A stretch of DNA of 64,000 nucleotides, from assembly GCA_965204415.1 (NCBI GenBank), contig CBDBEL010000004.1, positions 806,001 through 870,000 on the forward strand. Direction: 5' to 3'. The translations under genes were made by a program, and so were the position numbers. The notes under the pieces were generated by a model. The model did no database searches, had not been told where the DNA came from, and saw nothing but the letters and a program-made list of their open reading frames with translations. Positions 18,678 to 28,035 of the stretch are shown piece after piece; position 1 is the stretch's first letter; every line of letters begins with the position of its first letter. This DNA comes from Aldehydirespirator sp965204415. Its GTDB lineage: Bacteria; Actinomycetota; Acidimicrobiia; Acidimicrobiales; Aldehydirespiratoraceae.

Positions 18678-19358
18678 CTACCGGCCCGCGCCAGCGGTGG
18701 TACGGCGGAAGGTGACGCTCATCCGGGGCGGGGCCGACGCGACCTTGGGAATCGAGTGCTCCCAGTCCTGCTGGCAGGACCCGCCCATCACCAGCAGGTC
18801 GCCCGAGGCCAGGGTGAAGGCGCGGCTGCGGCCACCTCCCGCGGGCCGCAGCAGGAACCGGCGCGGCCCTCCCAGGGACACGATCGCCACCACGGTGTCG
18901 GCGGGGTCGACGCCGATCTGATCGCGGTGCCAGGCCACCGAGTCCCGGCCGCCCCGGTAGTAGTTGACCCACACGGAGTTGAACCTGCACCGGTAGCGGC
19001 CGCCCAGTGCCCCGGCCATCTCGTCGACGACTCCGGGAACAGCAGCCGACCGGGGTCTCAGGTGGGCACCCAGGCGGGGCTCCTCCACCATCTGCCCGTA
19101 CATCGGGCGCTCGGCCCGGGTCCAGCGCAGGCGTGCGGCGAACTGCTCGAGGAGCTCGTCGGCGCCGATCAGCCACCGCGGCGCGAAGTCGATCCAGCTG
19201 CGGCCGCCCAGGTCCAGGTGCTCGACCCTCGCCGAGGCGTCGACCGACGGCTGCCCCTGAGCGAACAGGTCACCCTGGAAGGGTGCCACATCGGCCTGGG
19301 TGCCCGATCTAGCGCCCCACCGGCCGCCCGGTCTGCGGTTGGAGGAGGCCGTCGCCAC
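18678..19358 (-). CDS. alkB: AlkB-like 2-oxoglutarate/Fe(II) DNA-repair dioxygenase
   Basis: A 226-residue AlkB-family dioxygenase that removes methyl groups from 1-methyladenine and 3-methylcytosine in DNA. NYYRGG, WHRDQIGVD (His-x-Asp iron ligands), LGGPRRFLL, EHSIPK (third ligand) and MSVTFR (2-oxoglutarate arginine) are all intact. The ~45-residue N-terminus is variable. The start is GTG 19358: TAGAGT lies six bases upstream, and a LexA-type box sits directly beyond it, so the gene is probably SOS-inducible and translated without a leader. It stands between yqgE (terminator in between) and an SDR. Confidence 0.93.
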   Translation of the reverse strand: MATASSNRRPGGRWGARSGTQADVAPFQGDLFAQGQPSVDASARVEHLDLGGRSWIDFAPRWLIGADELLEQFAARLRWTRAERPMYGQMVEEPRLGAHLRPRSAAVPGVVDEMAGALGGRYRCRFNSVWVNYYRGGRDSVAWHRDQIGVDPADTVVAIVSLGGPRRFLLRPAGGGRSRAFTLASGDLLVMGGSCQQDWEHSIPKVASAPPRMSVTFRRTTAGAGR

Positions 19359-19364
19359 ATGGCA

Positions 19365-19370
19365 ACTCTA
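19365..19370 (-). promoter_or_regulatory. -10 box TAGAGT of alkB
   Basis: TAGAGT, six bases, then GTG 19358, immediately downstream of the LexA-like box. Confidence 0.6.
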
Positions 19371-19386
19371 CCAAACATATGTTCGG
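19371..19386 (-). promoter_or_regulatory. LexA/SOS-box-like operator of alkB
   Basis: Minus strand CCGAACATATGTTTGG matches the actinobacterial SOS consensus CGAAC-N4-GTTCG with one mismatch. It touches the -10 box of the DNA-repair gene alkB, the correct place for a repressor to block transcription. Confidence 0.72.
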
Positions 19387-19414
19387 TTCAACTAGCCGGA
19401 GCCCGAGTTGCGGG

Positions 19415-19437
19415 ATGAAATCCACAAGGACTGTGGA
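19415..19437 (-). terminator. terminator of yqgE
   Basis: Minus-strand stem TCCACA-GTCCT-TGTGGA followed by TTTCAT, 26 bases after the yqgE stop. A second weaker GC-rich hairpin lies just before it (about 19438-19459). Confidence 0.55.
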
Positions 19438-19462
19438 CCACGCGGTGAAGCCGCGGTGGTCG

Positions 19463-20011
19463 TCAGTTGTCGGTCGGGTTGCGGGGGTACAGGCGCAAAC
19501 GGTTCAGCTCCCCGTCCTGGCGGGCGAAGACCTCCCACCACAGCTCCTCGGGAGCCTCCACGAAGGGATCGGCACCGTCATGGCCGAGCACGAACCAGGC
19601 ATTCTCCTCGAGCTCGCCCTCGAGCTGGCCGGGCGCCCAGGCCGCGTAGCCGGCGAAGATGCGCACCTGGTCCAGCCCGCCGATGTCGCTCGGGTTCTTC
19701 TCCAGGTCGATGGTGCCGATCCGGCCAACCACCGGTGACCAGTGGTCGTCGGCGTCGTCGGGAACCACCGACGCCAGCGCTATCACCGAGGACTGGCTGA
19801 CCGGCCCACCCACGAACACCACCCGGGGCTCGCTCACCGCCGGGTCCCACTCGTCGATGGCGCCCTTGACGGGCAACTCGCTCGGCCGGTTGAGCACCAC
19901 GCCGAGTGCGCCTTCTGATCCGTGCTCGAGCATCAGCAGAACGGTAAGGCGGAAATTCGGATCAACCAGGCTCGGGGCGGCGACGAGCAGCTTCCCGCGA
20001 GTCGATTCCAT
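19463..20011 (-). CDS. yqgE: YqgE/AlgH family protein
   Basis: A 182-residue UPF0301 (YqgE/AlgH) protein. The family fold is known from structures but its biochemical role is unsettled. Characteristic sequence starts STRGKLLVAAPSLVDPNF, followed by LLEHGSEGALGVVLNRP, FVGGPV and the Trp-rich end WWEVFARQDGELNRLRL. The start is ATG 20011; the upstream extension to 20107 has no family similarity. It is divergent from thiD across about 110 bp. A hairpin terminator follows. Confidence 0.92.
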   Translation of the reverse strand: MESTRGKLLVAAPSLVDPNFRLTVLLMLEHGSEGALGVVLNRPSELPVKGAIDEWDPAVSEPRVVFVGGPVSQSSVIALASVVPDDADDHWSPVVGRIGTIDLEKNPSDIGGLDQVRIFAGYAAWAPGQLEGELEENAWFVLGHDGADPFVEAPEELWWEVFARQDGELNRLRLYPRNPTDN

Positions 20012-20121
20012 GCGTGGAGTCTTCCAGGTAGCGGACTGGTTGGAGCGGCACGGTGGCGATCCGGCGACCCGAAGCGGTGGCGGTGTAGCGAGGTCGCGGT
20101 GTGGCACGATCTAGGGTCGTG

Positions 20122-20916
20122 GTGTCGACCATGCCGCCGGTGCTGCTCACGATAGCCGCTTCGGACCCGCTGGGGGGAGCAGGCGTGCAGGCCGACCTGG
20201 CCACGTTCGCGGCCCTCGGCGTGCATGGCGCCAGCGCGCTCACCGCGGTGACCGCCCAGTCCCTGACCGCGGTCACGGCCTCCGATCCGGTGCAGACCAG
20301 CCTGGTCGCCGCCCAGATCGACGCCGCCGTCGACCACCTCGGAGTGGATGGAGCCAAGACCGGGCTGCTGCGCCGCCGGGAGGTGGTGGAGCTGGTCGCC
20401 GAGCGGATCGAGCGGGGCGGGCTGCCCGCGCCGGTGGTCGACCCGGTGATGGTCGACGGCAGGGGAACACGCTTCGTGTCCGACGACGTCGAGGACGCGT
20501 ACCGGCAGCGGCTGTTCCCGCTGGCCCGGGCAATCACGCCGAACCGGAGCGAGGCCGAGCTGCTGGCGAGCAGGCCGCTGCCGAGTGCCGAAGCGGTCCT
20601 GGACTGCGCACAGACGTTCCAGGACCTGGGCGCAGAGGTCGTGGTGGTTACCGGCGGCGGCTTCGACGGCGACCCCGACGACGCGGTGATCACCGCATCG
20701 GGCGACGCCTGGATCGTTCGGGGCCCGCGGATAGCGACCGACAACGTCCGGGGCAGCGGCTGCACGTTCTCGGCCGCTCTGGCGGCAAACCTGGCCCTCG
20801 GTCGGGATCTGCGGGCAGCGGTGACGGAGGCTGGACGGTTCGTGCGCAACGCCATCGGGGCCTCGGCCGGCTGGATCCTCGACGGTCCCGGCCCGGTGTC
20901 CCACGCCCAGGGCTGA
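20122..20916 (+). CDS. thiD: hydroxymethylpyrimidine/phosphomethylpyrimidine kinase
   Basis: A 264-residue ribokinase-fold kinase that phosphorylates HMP and then HMP-phosphate for thiamine synthesis. Evidence is IAASDPLGGAGVQADL at the N-terminus (substrate loop, Ser-Asp in place of the frequent SDSGGGAG), TAVTAQ, DPVMVDGRG, ITPNRSEAELL, and NVRGSGCTFSAALAA (the anion hole and catalytic base; Arg-Gly-Ser-Gly-Cys as in the family). GTG 20122 or ATG 20131 are the likely starts; a GTG at 20101 is also in frame. A TAGGGT at 20112-20117 suggests the promoter. No other thiamine gene is adjacent. Confidence 0.92.
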   Translation: MSTMPPVLLTIAASDPLGGAGVQADLATFAALGVHGASALTAVTAQSLTAVTASDPVQTSLVAAQIDAAVDHLGVDGAKTGLLRRREVVELVAERIERGGLPAPVVDPVMVDGRGTRFVSDDVEDAYRQRLFPLARAITPNRSEAELLASRPLPSAEAVLDCAQTFQDLGAEVVVVTGGGFDGDPDDAVITASGDAWIVRGPRIATDNVRGSGCTFSAALAANLALGRDLRAAVTEAGRFVRNAIGASAGWILDGPGPVSHAQG

Positions 20917-20959
20917 GCCACCGGGCCGACCGGACACTCGGCGGGATGACCTCGGGATA

Positions 20960-20989
20960 TTGGCAAATCCCGCTTACTTTACATAATGT
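20960..20989 (+). promoter_or_regulatory. sigma70-like promoter in an AT-rich patch
   Basis: TTGGCA (20960-20965), an 18-base spacer and TAATGT (20984-20989) in a rare AT-rich stretch between thiD and the RD-rich gene. The overlapping ACATAATGT is palindromic and could bind a regulator. Confidence 0.45.
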
Positions 20990-21067
20990 GTATTTCCGGC
21001 GGTTGTGCCGGGTTCCCGGGCGGGCGGGGCGAGAAACTCCGGAGGCGCTGAGCAAGGCCGCGGCGTG

Positions 21068-21073
21068 TAGCTT
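21068..21073 (+). promoter_or_regulatory. -10 box TAGCTT of the RD-rich gene
   Basis: TAGCTT, eight bases, then GTG 21082; leaderless arrangement. Confidence 0.45.
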
Positions 21074-21081
21074 TGTGGGCC

Positions 21082-22548
21082 GTGCCCCGACGACTCGAGA
21101 TCGAACTCACCAGCCGGCGAGACGATGGCACCTGGACTTGGAGGGCCGCAGGCGCACGCCGGCCCAAGGGCGAGGTCTCCGGCGACCTCGTTCCCGACGC
21201 GGCCGCGGTCGGATCGGTGCTGAAGGCCGAAGTCGACGGCGGACTCGACGGCCTGGAGATCACCGCGCTGGTCGCTCCCCGGGCTCGTTCGGCGCCGGCA
21301 GGGCGGCTCGAGCTGATCGGCGGGGGCGCGGCACCGCCGGTGACCACCACCCTGGTGTCACGCTCCGGTCGCCGGAACCGCTCCGACCGGGGCTTCTCGG
21401 ACGACGACGAGCGGTCCCCGGGAGGGCGGCGCAGCCGCGACAAGGGCGAGGGCCGCAGGGGCCGCGACCGCGACCGCAGGGACCGCGACCGCAGGGACCG
21501 CTCCGAACGCGGTCCGCGCCGCAGGGACCGCGACGGCGATGAGGACCACAAGGACGGGGCAGGGCGCAAGCCCCACCGTGATCGTGACGGTCGCCGCAGC
21601 CGCGACGAACGCGACTCCGGCAGCAGCCGCGACGCCGAGAAGGACGGCAGGCGCGACCGGCGCAGCAACGAGCAGCGCTCCTCCAAGAGTCCCCGGTCCA
21701 AGGAAGGCAAGCGCCCCGCGAGAAGCCCCCGTCCGAGGACGCCCGGCCTCAAGGCCAAGCGGGTCCATCGCCAGGCTGCCCTGGAGGCCCTGCCGGAGGA
21801 ACAGAGGCCCCTGGCCCGTGAGGTCCTCAAGGGCGGGGTCCCCGGCGTGCGCCGCTCGATCGAGCGGATGAACACCAAGGCCGCCCGGGAGAAGCTCCCC
21901 CAGATCAAGTCCGAGCCGGTCCTGGCGCTGGCCGAGCAGCTCGCTCCCGTCCTGAAGGCGGCCGAGTGGCACGATCGCGCCGATGCAGCCCTGGCCGGCA
22001 TCTCCAAGATCGACCTGCGGGACATCCGCTCAGTGATCGCGGCCGCCGACCGGGCCGCCCGCGACGACGAGACGAGGGCCCTGGCCGAGAGCCTGCGAGC
22101 CGGGCTGACGCAGCGCCTGGAGGTGGACCACCGCAAGTGGCTGGACGAGTTGGCCGGCACCATCGGCGAGGGTCGTACTGTCAGGGCGCTGCGCATCAGC
22201 TCCCGGCCGGTGAAGCCCGGCTCGCCGCTGCCGCCCGATATGGCCGAGCGCCTCGCCAACATGGCCGCCGCCGATCTCAACCCGACCGCCAACCAGCAGC
22301 GCTGGGCCACGGTGGTGGACTCGGTCGCGGTCTCCCCCGTCCGCACCCAGGTTGTTCCCGAGGGAATCCCCGAGAGACCCAGCGACGACCTGGTCGCCAC
22401 CATCCGCCGGCTGGCGGACCGGGTGCCGCAGATCGCAGCTCTCTTCGGCATCGAGCCGGCACCGGCTGCACAGCCGAGACTGCGCCCTCCCCCTCCCCCG
22501 CCGAAACCCGCTGAGGACGGCGACACCGGGGCCGAAGAGTCTCAATGA
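21082..22548 (+). CDS. hypothetical protein with Arg/Asp-rich central region
   Basis: Function not recognised. The 488-residue protein has three parts. An N-terminal globular segment (residues 1-85, PRRLEIELTSRRDDGTW ...) looks beta-rich. A ~130-residue low-complexity stretch of alternating Arg/Asp/Ser (for example RDRDRRDRDRRDRS) follows, encoded by imperfect short repeats. A helical C-terminal half has ALPEEQRPLAREVLKGGVPGVRRSIERMN and a conserved-looking DLRDIRSVIAAADRAARDDETR. The end is proline-rich. RD/SR-type regions commonly bind RNA in other proteins, so an RNA- or ribosome-associated role is conceivable but unproved. The start is GTG 21082 (TTG 21073 also in frame). Convergent with the NUDIX gene. 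Confidence 0.75.
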   Translation: MPRRLEIELTSRRDDGTWTWRAAGARRPKGEVSGDLVPDAAAVGSVLKAEVDGGLDGLEITALVAPRARSAPAGRLELIGGGAAPPVTTTLVSRSGRRNRSDRGFSDDDERSPGGRRSRDKGEGRRGRDRDRRDRDRRDRSERGPRRRDRDGDEDHKDGAGRKPHRDRDGRRSRDERDSGSSRDAEKDGRRDRRSNEQRSSKSPRSKEGKRPARSPRPRTPGLKAKRVHRQAALEALPEEQRPLAREVLKGGVPGVRRSIERMNTKAAREKLPQIKSEPVLALAEQLAPVLKAAEWHDRADAALAGISKIDLRDIRSVIAAADRAARDDETRALAESLRAGLTQRLEVDHRKWLDELAGTIGEGRTVRALRISSRPVKPGSPLPPDMAERLANMAAADLNPTANQQRWATVVDSVAVSPVRTQVVPEGIPERPSDDLVATIRRLADRVPQIAALFGIEPAPAAQPRLRPPPPPPKPAEDGDTGAEESQ

Positions 22549-22583
22549 TCGAGTTCGAGCGCGGCCTCTAGCCCCGACTCGAC

Positions 22584-22991
22584 TCACACGATGGTCGGGA
22601 TCACCCCGTGGTCGTGGAGGAACTCGGCCAGCCCGTCCACTAGCCGCAGCCCGGCGACCTCCGTGACGGGCCACCACCGGGCCTCGGATGCGTCGCTCCC
22701 AGCGGTGGGCGCCAGGTCGCCGGTCACCGTCGCCTCGAAGTCCAGGATCACGAAGTGGTGGTCGTCGCCTATGCGCTCCACCCAGCCCACCAGCGGGCCG
22801 CAGATCCCGTGCAGCCCGGTCTCCTCCTGTAGCTCGCGGGTGACGGCCTCCATCAGCATCTCGCCGGGCTCAACCCGTCCTCCCGGCACGGACCACTCCC
22901 CCGCGCCCGGTGGCCGGCCGCGCCTCACCAGCAGCAGCTCATCGGCGCGACGAACGATCGCGCCCACCGCGACCTCCACGCCTGCGATCAT
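22584..22991 (-). CDS. NUDIX hydrolase
   Basis: A 135-residue NUDIX pyrophosphohydrolase. The box G-x5-E-x7-REUxEExGU is intact (GGRVEPGEMLMEAVTREL then QEETGL), binding Mg2+ for cleavage of a nucleoside diphosphate linked to another moiety. An N-terminal AVGAIVRRADELLLVRRG and VPGGRV fit MutT-like members. The substrate is not predictable. The start overlaps the GNAT stop (ATGA-type overlap at 22988-22991), so the two are co-translated. Confidence 0.92.
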   Translation of the reverse strand: MIAGVEVAVGAIVRRADELLLVRRGRPPGAGEWSVPGGRVEPGEMLMEAVTRELQEETGLHGICGPLVGWVERIGDDHHFVILDFEATVTGDLAPTAGSDASEARWWPVTEVAGLRLVDGLAEFLHDHGVIPTIV

Positions 22992-23488
22992 CGACGAGGC
23001 TGGGCCGTCTCTGCCAGCGAGCGGTGCACGGTTATGGATCGTGCCACCAGGCCGTGCGTCTCGAAGAAGTTCTTCGTGTCCCGGTCCCCGGGCAGCGCCA
23101 GGCTGTCGACGCCGATGCAGGCCCGCCGCCTGGCCCAGTCCATCAGGTCGTCCATCATCGCCTCCCCCACCCCGACGCCACGCGCCTCGGGCATCACGTA
23201 GATGTCGGTGACGCGCCCCAGCCTGGCACCGTCGTGGAGTTCAACCAGGCGGATCACCCCATAGCCGACGACCGCCCCGTCGATGGTTCCGACCACAACC
23301 AGCGCATCATCCGATCGATGGTCACGATCCAGGCTCTGCTCCAGCGGCTCGGATCTCGCCTCTAGGCGGGCCCACACATAGCCGCCGCGGCGGGGAGCCA
23401 GCTCGGCAGCCGCCCCGGCGGCCAGCTCGGTCACCGCGGCAAGGTCGGAGTCGACGGCCGGTCTAGCCCCCTCGTCTATCGAGGTCAT
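22988..23488 (-). CDS. GNAT family N-acetyltransferase
   Basis: A 166-residue GNAT acyltransferase. The acetyl-CoA pyrophosphate loop is EARGVGVGEAMM (R/Q-x-x-G-x-G/A), preceded by TDIYVMPEARG and followed by a LALPGDRDTKNFFETHGLV segment typical of motif B. It transfers an acetyl group to an unknown amine. The start ATG 23488 has no strong ribosome site. Coupled to the NUDIX gene downstream. The gene for the acidic zinc-ribbon protein lies 39 bp upstream on the same strand. Confidence 0.9.
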   Translation of the reverse strand: MTSIDEGARPAVDSDLAAVTELAAGAAAELAPRRGGYVWARLEARSEPLEQSLDRDHRSDDALVVVGTIDGAVVGYGVIRLVELHDGARLGRVTDIYVMPEARGVGVGEAMMDDLMDWARRRACIGVDSLALPGDRDTKNFFETHGLVARSITVHRSLAETAQPRR

Positions 23489-23527
23489 CAGAGGCAGTGG
23501 GTGGCGTCCATGGCATCGCTCGGGCGC

Positions 23528-24145
23528 TCAGCCGAGGAAGATCCTCTCGATGGACTCGCAGGGCTCCTCGCCCGACGGGCACACGGGATTGGCCCGCGAT
23601 CCGAACTGGGTCATGCTCACGATGAGGAAGCACTGGTTGCAGGTCCATTCGTCCGAACGCGGCGGCGCCACCGACGGCACCGCTTTGGCCTGGCCGGGGG
23701 CCTCCTCCTCCTCGTCCTCCTCGTCGTCGTCGCTCGCCGCGATGCGGTCCCGGAGGATCTCCTCGAGGTCGGCCTCCACGTCGCTGGGGTGTACGTCTTC
23801 GTCGTCATCGTCTTCTGCCGGCAGCGGAACGTCGTCGTCGTCCTCCTCGTCCTCCTCCTCCAACTCGGCTTCATCATCGTCGTCGTCGTCGACGCTGTCC
23901 TCGTCGTCGTCGTCGAAGTCGTCGACGCTGTCCTCGTCGTCGTCGTCGAAGTCGTCGATGCTGTCCTCGTCGTCGTCGAAGTCGTCGATGCTGTCCTCGT
24001 CGTCGTCGAAGTCGTCGTCGCCGTCGAAGTCCTCCCCGTCGCCGAAGTCCTCGTCATCGCCGAAGTCCTCGTCCAGTTCGCCTTCGAATTCCTCCCCGTC
24101 GCCGAAGTCGAGATCGGCATCGTCAAGAGGGTGCTTCTCGGTCAT
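23528..24145 (-). CDS. acidic repeat protein with C-terminal DUF4193-like Cys motif
   Basis: A 205-residue very acidic protein. Residues about 10-150 are mostly Asp/Glu with tandem 10-11-residue units of the form DFDDDEDSID or DFDDDDEDSVD (four in a row), encoded by imperfect 30/33-bp DNA repeats near 23880-24010. The C-terminus DEWTCNQCFLIVSM ... NPVCPSGEEPC holds two CxxC-like pairs and resembles the short DUF4193 family that is common in actinobacteria; a zinc ribbon is likely. The start is ATG 24145, after which the acidic sequence begins. A longer frame to 24682 runs antisense through the ThyX-like gene and is not coding. Function unknown; the acidic arm could mimic nucleic acid or bind basic proteins. 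Confidence 0.8.
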   Translation of the reverse strand: MTEKHPLDDADLDFGDGEEFEGELDEDFGDDEDFGDGEDFDGDDDFDDDEDSIDDFDDDEDSIDDFDDDDEDSVDDFDDDDEDSVDDDDDDEAELEEEDEEDDDDVPLPAEDDDDEDVHPSDVEADLEEILRDRIAASDDDEEDEEEEAPGQAKAVPSVAPPRSDEWTCNQCFLIVSMTQFGSRANPVCPSGEEPCESIERIFLG

Positions 24146-24252
24146 CTCTACTACTGAGGGGTTGCGGCCGGGGGATGTGGGCGGATCATAGACACGGATC
24201 GACGGGGTGCGGCGAAATTTCGCCGCAGTACGACTATGGAGCGCTCGCTGGC

Positions 24253-25884
<1,632 letters not shown>

Positions 25885-25892
25885 GGAGCGCG

Positions 25893-25898
25893 ACACTA
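25893..25898 (-). promoter_or_regulatory. -10 box TAGTGT of the ThyX-like gene
   Basis: TAGTGT, eight bases, then GTG 25884. The box touches the GAGGCC edge of repeat copy C. Confidence 0.45.
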
Positions 25899-26010
25899 GA
25901 GGCCGAGCGGGTAGGCACCGCGGACCCGGCCCACACGGGCGAGGCCGTGGCCCGAGCGGCCCGTGAGCGAAGCGAACAAGAGCGGGAGACACCCCGCCGC
26001 AGCGTGACGG
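25899..26010 (+). repeat. dispersed intergenic repeat, copy C
   Basis: Full copy in the same orientation as copy A, starting GAGGCCGAGCGGGTAGGC and containing the invariant core near 25971-25987. It separates the M20 gene from the ThyX-like gene. Confidence 0.85.
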
Positions 26011-26037
26011 TCTCGCACCTGCGCGCGCATTCCGAGA

Positions 26038-26076
26038 GAGGCCGAGCGGGTAGCGGGCGCGGATCGCGGGTAGGCG
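26038..26076 (+). repeat. truncated extra copy of the dispersed repeat
   Basis: GAGGCCGAGCGGGTAG followed by a diverged GCGGATCGCGGGTAGG, only the first ~40 bp of the element, 28 bp after copy C and abutting the M20 gene's stop. Confidence 0.6.
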
Positions 26077-27249
26077 TCAGGACGCCGCGAAGGCGGCTCG
26101 TGCGGCCGGCATCGCGGAGGCGTCCAGCCAGCAATCCAGAGCAGTCATGGCCAGCACCTTGGCGCCGTCGATGACCGCCGAGTCGCCCTGGGGCCCGCGG
26201 GCGTACTCGGCGAACGCAGGGGTGTGGATGGCGACATCGGTGGGCGCCACCTTGAGCATGGGGTGTATGGAGGGGACGGCGTAGCTGACGTTGCCCATGT
26301 CGGTGCTGCCGACCACGCGGGCGTCCGAGCGGGACACCGGCTCCCGGCCCACTGTGGCGAGATTGTCCAGGTAGCGGTCGAGCAGCACGGGGTTGTCGTT
26401 CATGTCGGCGTACGCCGGATCTCCCCATTCGATGTCCAACTCGCACCCCGCCGCGTCCGCGCCCGCTCGCAGGCAGGCCGCAACCCTCTCCTTGAGCGGC
26501 TCGACGGTGGACAGGTTGGTCGAGCGCACGTACCACTCGGTCTCGGCTGTGACCGGGACGATGTTGGCCTTCGTTCCGCCGTCGATGAAGATGCCGTGGA
26601 TCCGCTCGTCGTCTCGGATGTGCTGGCGCAGCGCGGCGATCGCGTTGTAGCCGAGCACCGCCGCGTCGAGCGCGTTGCGGCCCTTCTCGGGAGCGGCGGC
26701 GGCATGGGCTGCCGCCCCCGTGTAGCGGGCGTTGAGCCGCTGGACCGCCACCGCGTGGAACACCTTGAGCTCGTGGTTGGCGGGATGGATCATCATGGCC
26801 GCGTCGGCGTCGGAGAACGCGCCCGCTCGCAGCATGATCTCCTTGCCTCCCCCGCCCTCCTCCGCCGGTGTCCCCATGACCGCCACCCGGCCACCGGTCT
26901 CCTCGGCCAGGGCGGCCAGAGCGAGGCCCGCGCCCAGGCCCGACGCGGCGATGATGTTGTGCCCGCAGGCGTGGCCGATCCCGGGCAGCGCGTCGTACTC
27001 GCAGACCACCGCCACCAGCGGCCCGTCGCCGTCGCCGGCCCGGGCCTCGAAGGCGGTGTCGAGGCCGTAGGCGCGGCGCTGCACGGCCAGTCCGTGGTCG
27101 GCCAGCACCCCGGTCAGCAGGTCGTGCGCGTGGTGCTCCTCGAAGCAGAGCTCGGGCCGTTCATGGATGCGGTGCGACACGTCGAGCAGCTCTGGTGCCA
27201 GCCGATCGATCTCATCGCAGGCGCGCTGCTTGGCTTCCGTGATCTCCAT
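26077..27249 (-). CDS. M20-family amidohydrolase/peptidase
   Basis: A 390-residue M20 metallohydrolase of the AbgB/IAA-amino-acid hydrolase group, which cleaves amide bonds of N-acyl or aminobenzoyl-amino-acid-type substrates with two metals. GIGHACGHNI, GTPAEEGGGGK (catalytic Glu), the metal ligand His in MMIHPANH, and AAAHAAAAPEKGRNALDA (dimerisation domain) are the visible motifs. STDMGNVSY near the C-terminus is typical of the PmdC/AbgB subgroup. The start is ATG 27249, seven bases after TAGGAT; an extension to 27339 lacks similarity. Single gene; substrate unknown. Confidence 0.9.
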   Translation of the reverse strand: MEITEAKQRACDEIDRLAPELLDVSHRIHERPELCFEEHHAHDLLTGVLADHGLAVQRRAYGLDTAFEARAGDGDGPLVAVVCEYDALPGIGHACGHNIIAASGLGAGLALAALAEETGGRVAVMGTPAEEGGGGKEIMLRAGAFSDADAAMMIHPANHELKVFHAVAVQRLNARYTGAAAHAAAAPEKGRNALDAAVLGYNAIAALRQHIRDDERIHGIFIDGGTKANIVPVTAETEWYVRSTNLSTVEPLKERVAACLRAGADAAGCELDIEWGDPAYADMNDNPVLLDRYLDNLATVGREPVSRSDARVVGSTDMGNVSYAVPSIHPMLKVAPTDVAIHTPAFAEYARGPQGDSAVIDGAKVLAMTALDCWLDASAMPAARAAFAAS

Positions 27250-27256
27250 GACGACG

Positions 27257-27262
27257 ATCCTA
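27257..27262 (-). promoter_or_regulatory. -10 box TAGGAT of the M20 gene
   Basis: TAGGAT, seven bases, then ATG 27249; leaderless arrangement. Confidence 0.55.
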
Positions 27263-27354
27263 GTGGTCCGTCGCCGCACTGATCGCCCGCCGTGACGGCG
27301 GTCTGCGGAGGTGCACGGGCGGGTTTCGCTCCCAGTCATCTCGACGCCACAGCA

Positions 27355-28035
27355 CTAGAGGCCGGCCGCCCGTGACTGCGCGGCGGCCGTCGGCGAGCCG
27401 GCCGGAATCCAGACCTCCAGCGCGGCGGGCTCCACCCTGAGGCTGAGGGTTCGGGCCCGGCTCAGGCGGCGGCCGTCCAGGTAGATGTCCAGGGCGGGGT
27501 CCAGGTCGTACTGGGCCGCCGCGATGCGGCGCTGGGTGATCTCCGGATGGGGGACATGGGTTCCGGAGGGCAGGCGACGGCGGGCCGCGAGGCGCACCGC
27601 GAGCGGGGGGCTGGCGTCGAACACGTCGAGGCGGCCGTCTCCGGGATGGGACCGGGGCGCGGCGTTCCAGCGGCCGATGAACGATGCGTTGGCCGCCACC
27701 AGCAGCCGGCCCCGCCACCAGGATCTGCGGGCCACGAGATGGGCGACGAACCACCCGAGCCGCCCGTCGATCAGCGCCGCGCCCACGTCGACCTCGAAAC
27801 GGGCCCCGGTCCCGGCCGCGGCTCTCGACGAGTCCTTGCGGTCCTGGGCCATCCCGAGCGTCCGGGCCAGGTCGCCTCCGGTAAGAACCACCGGCGGCAC
27901 CGGCCGCCCGGCTCGGTGGGCCTCGGCGACGATCCGGCCGGCGGCGGCGTCGCTGTCGGCAGTGGGGGCGTCGGGCGGGATCTCCCCCTCCTCGCCGAAG
28001 TCGACGCCCCATCCGGGGCTTCGGCTCCCGATCAC
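27355..28035 (-). CDS. diacylglycerol-kinase-like C-terminal domain protein
   Basis: A 226-residue protein resembling the C-terminal beta-sandwich half of YegS/DgkB-type lipid kinases. It has AANASFIGRWNAAPRSHPGDGRLDVFDASPP, a following LPSGTHVPHPEI, and a beta-rich end (ALDIYLDGRRL). The N-terminal catalytic GGDGT motif is not present, although TGGDLARTLGM has some likeness. It may be a regulatory relic or bind lipid without kinase activity. The start GTG 28035 overlaps the helicase stop (GTGA), so the genes are co-translated. An upstream extension lies antisense-like within the helicase frame and is not coding. Confidence 0.72.
   Translation of the reverse strand: MIGSRSPGWGVDFGEEGEIPPDAPTADSDAAAGRIVAEAHRAGRPVPPVVLTGGDLARTLGMAQDRKDSSRAAAGTGARFEVDVGAALIDGRLGWFVAHLVARRSWWRGRLLVAANASFIGRWNAAPRSHPGDGRLDVFDASPPLAVRLAARRRLPSGTHVPHPEITQRRIAAAQYDLDPALDIYLDGRRLSRARTLSLRVEPAALEVWIPAGSPTAAAQSRAAGL

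Noticed and set aside
23880..24010. GTC-rich repeats as a regulatory satellite
   Set aside because: They are in frame and encode the Asp-rich repeats of the acidic protein.
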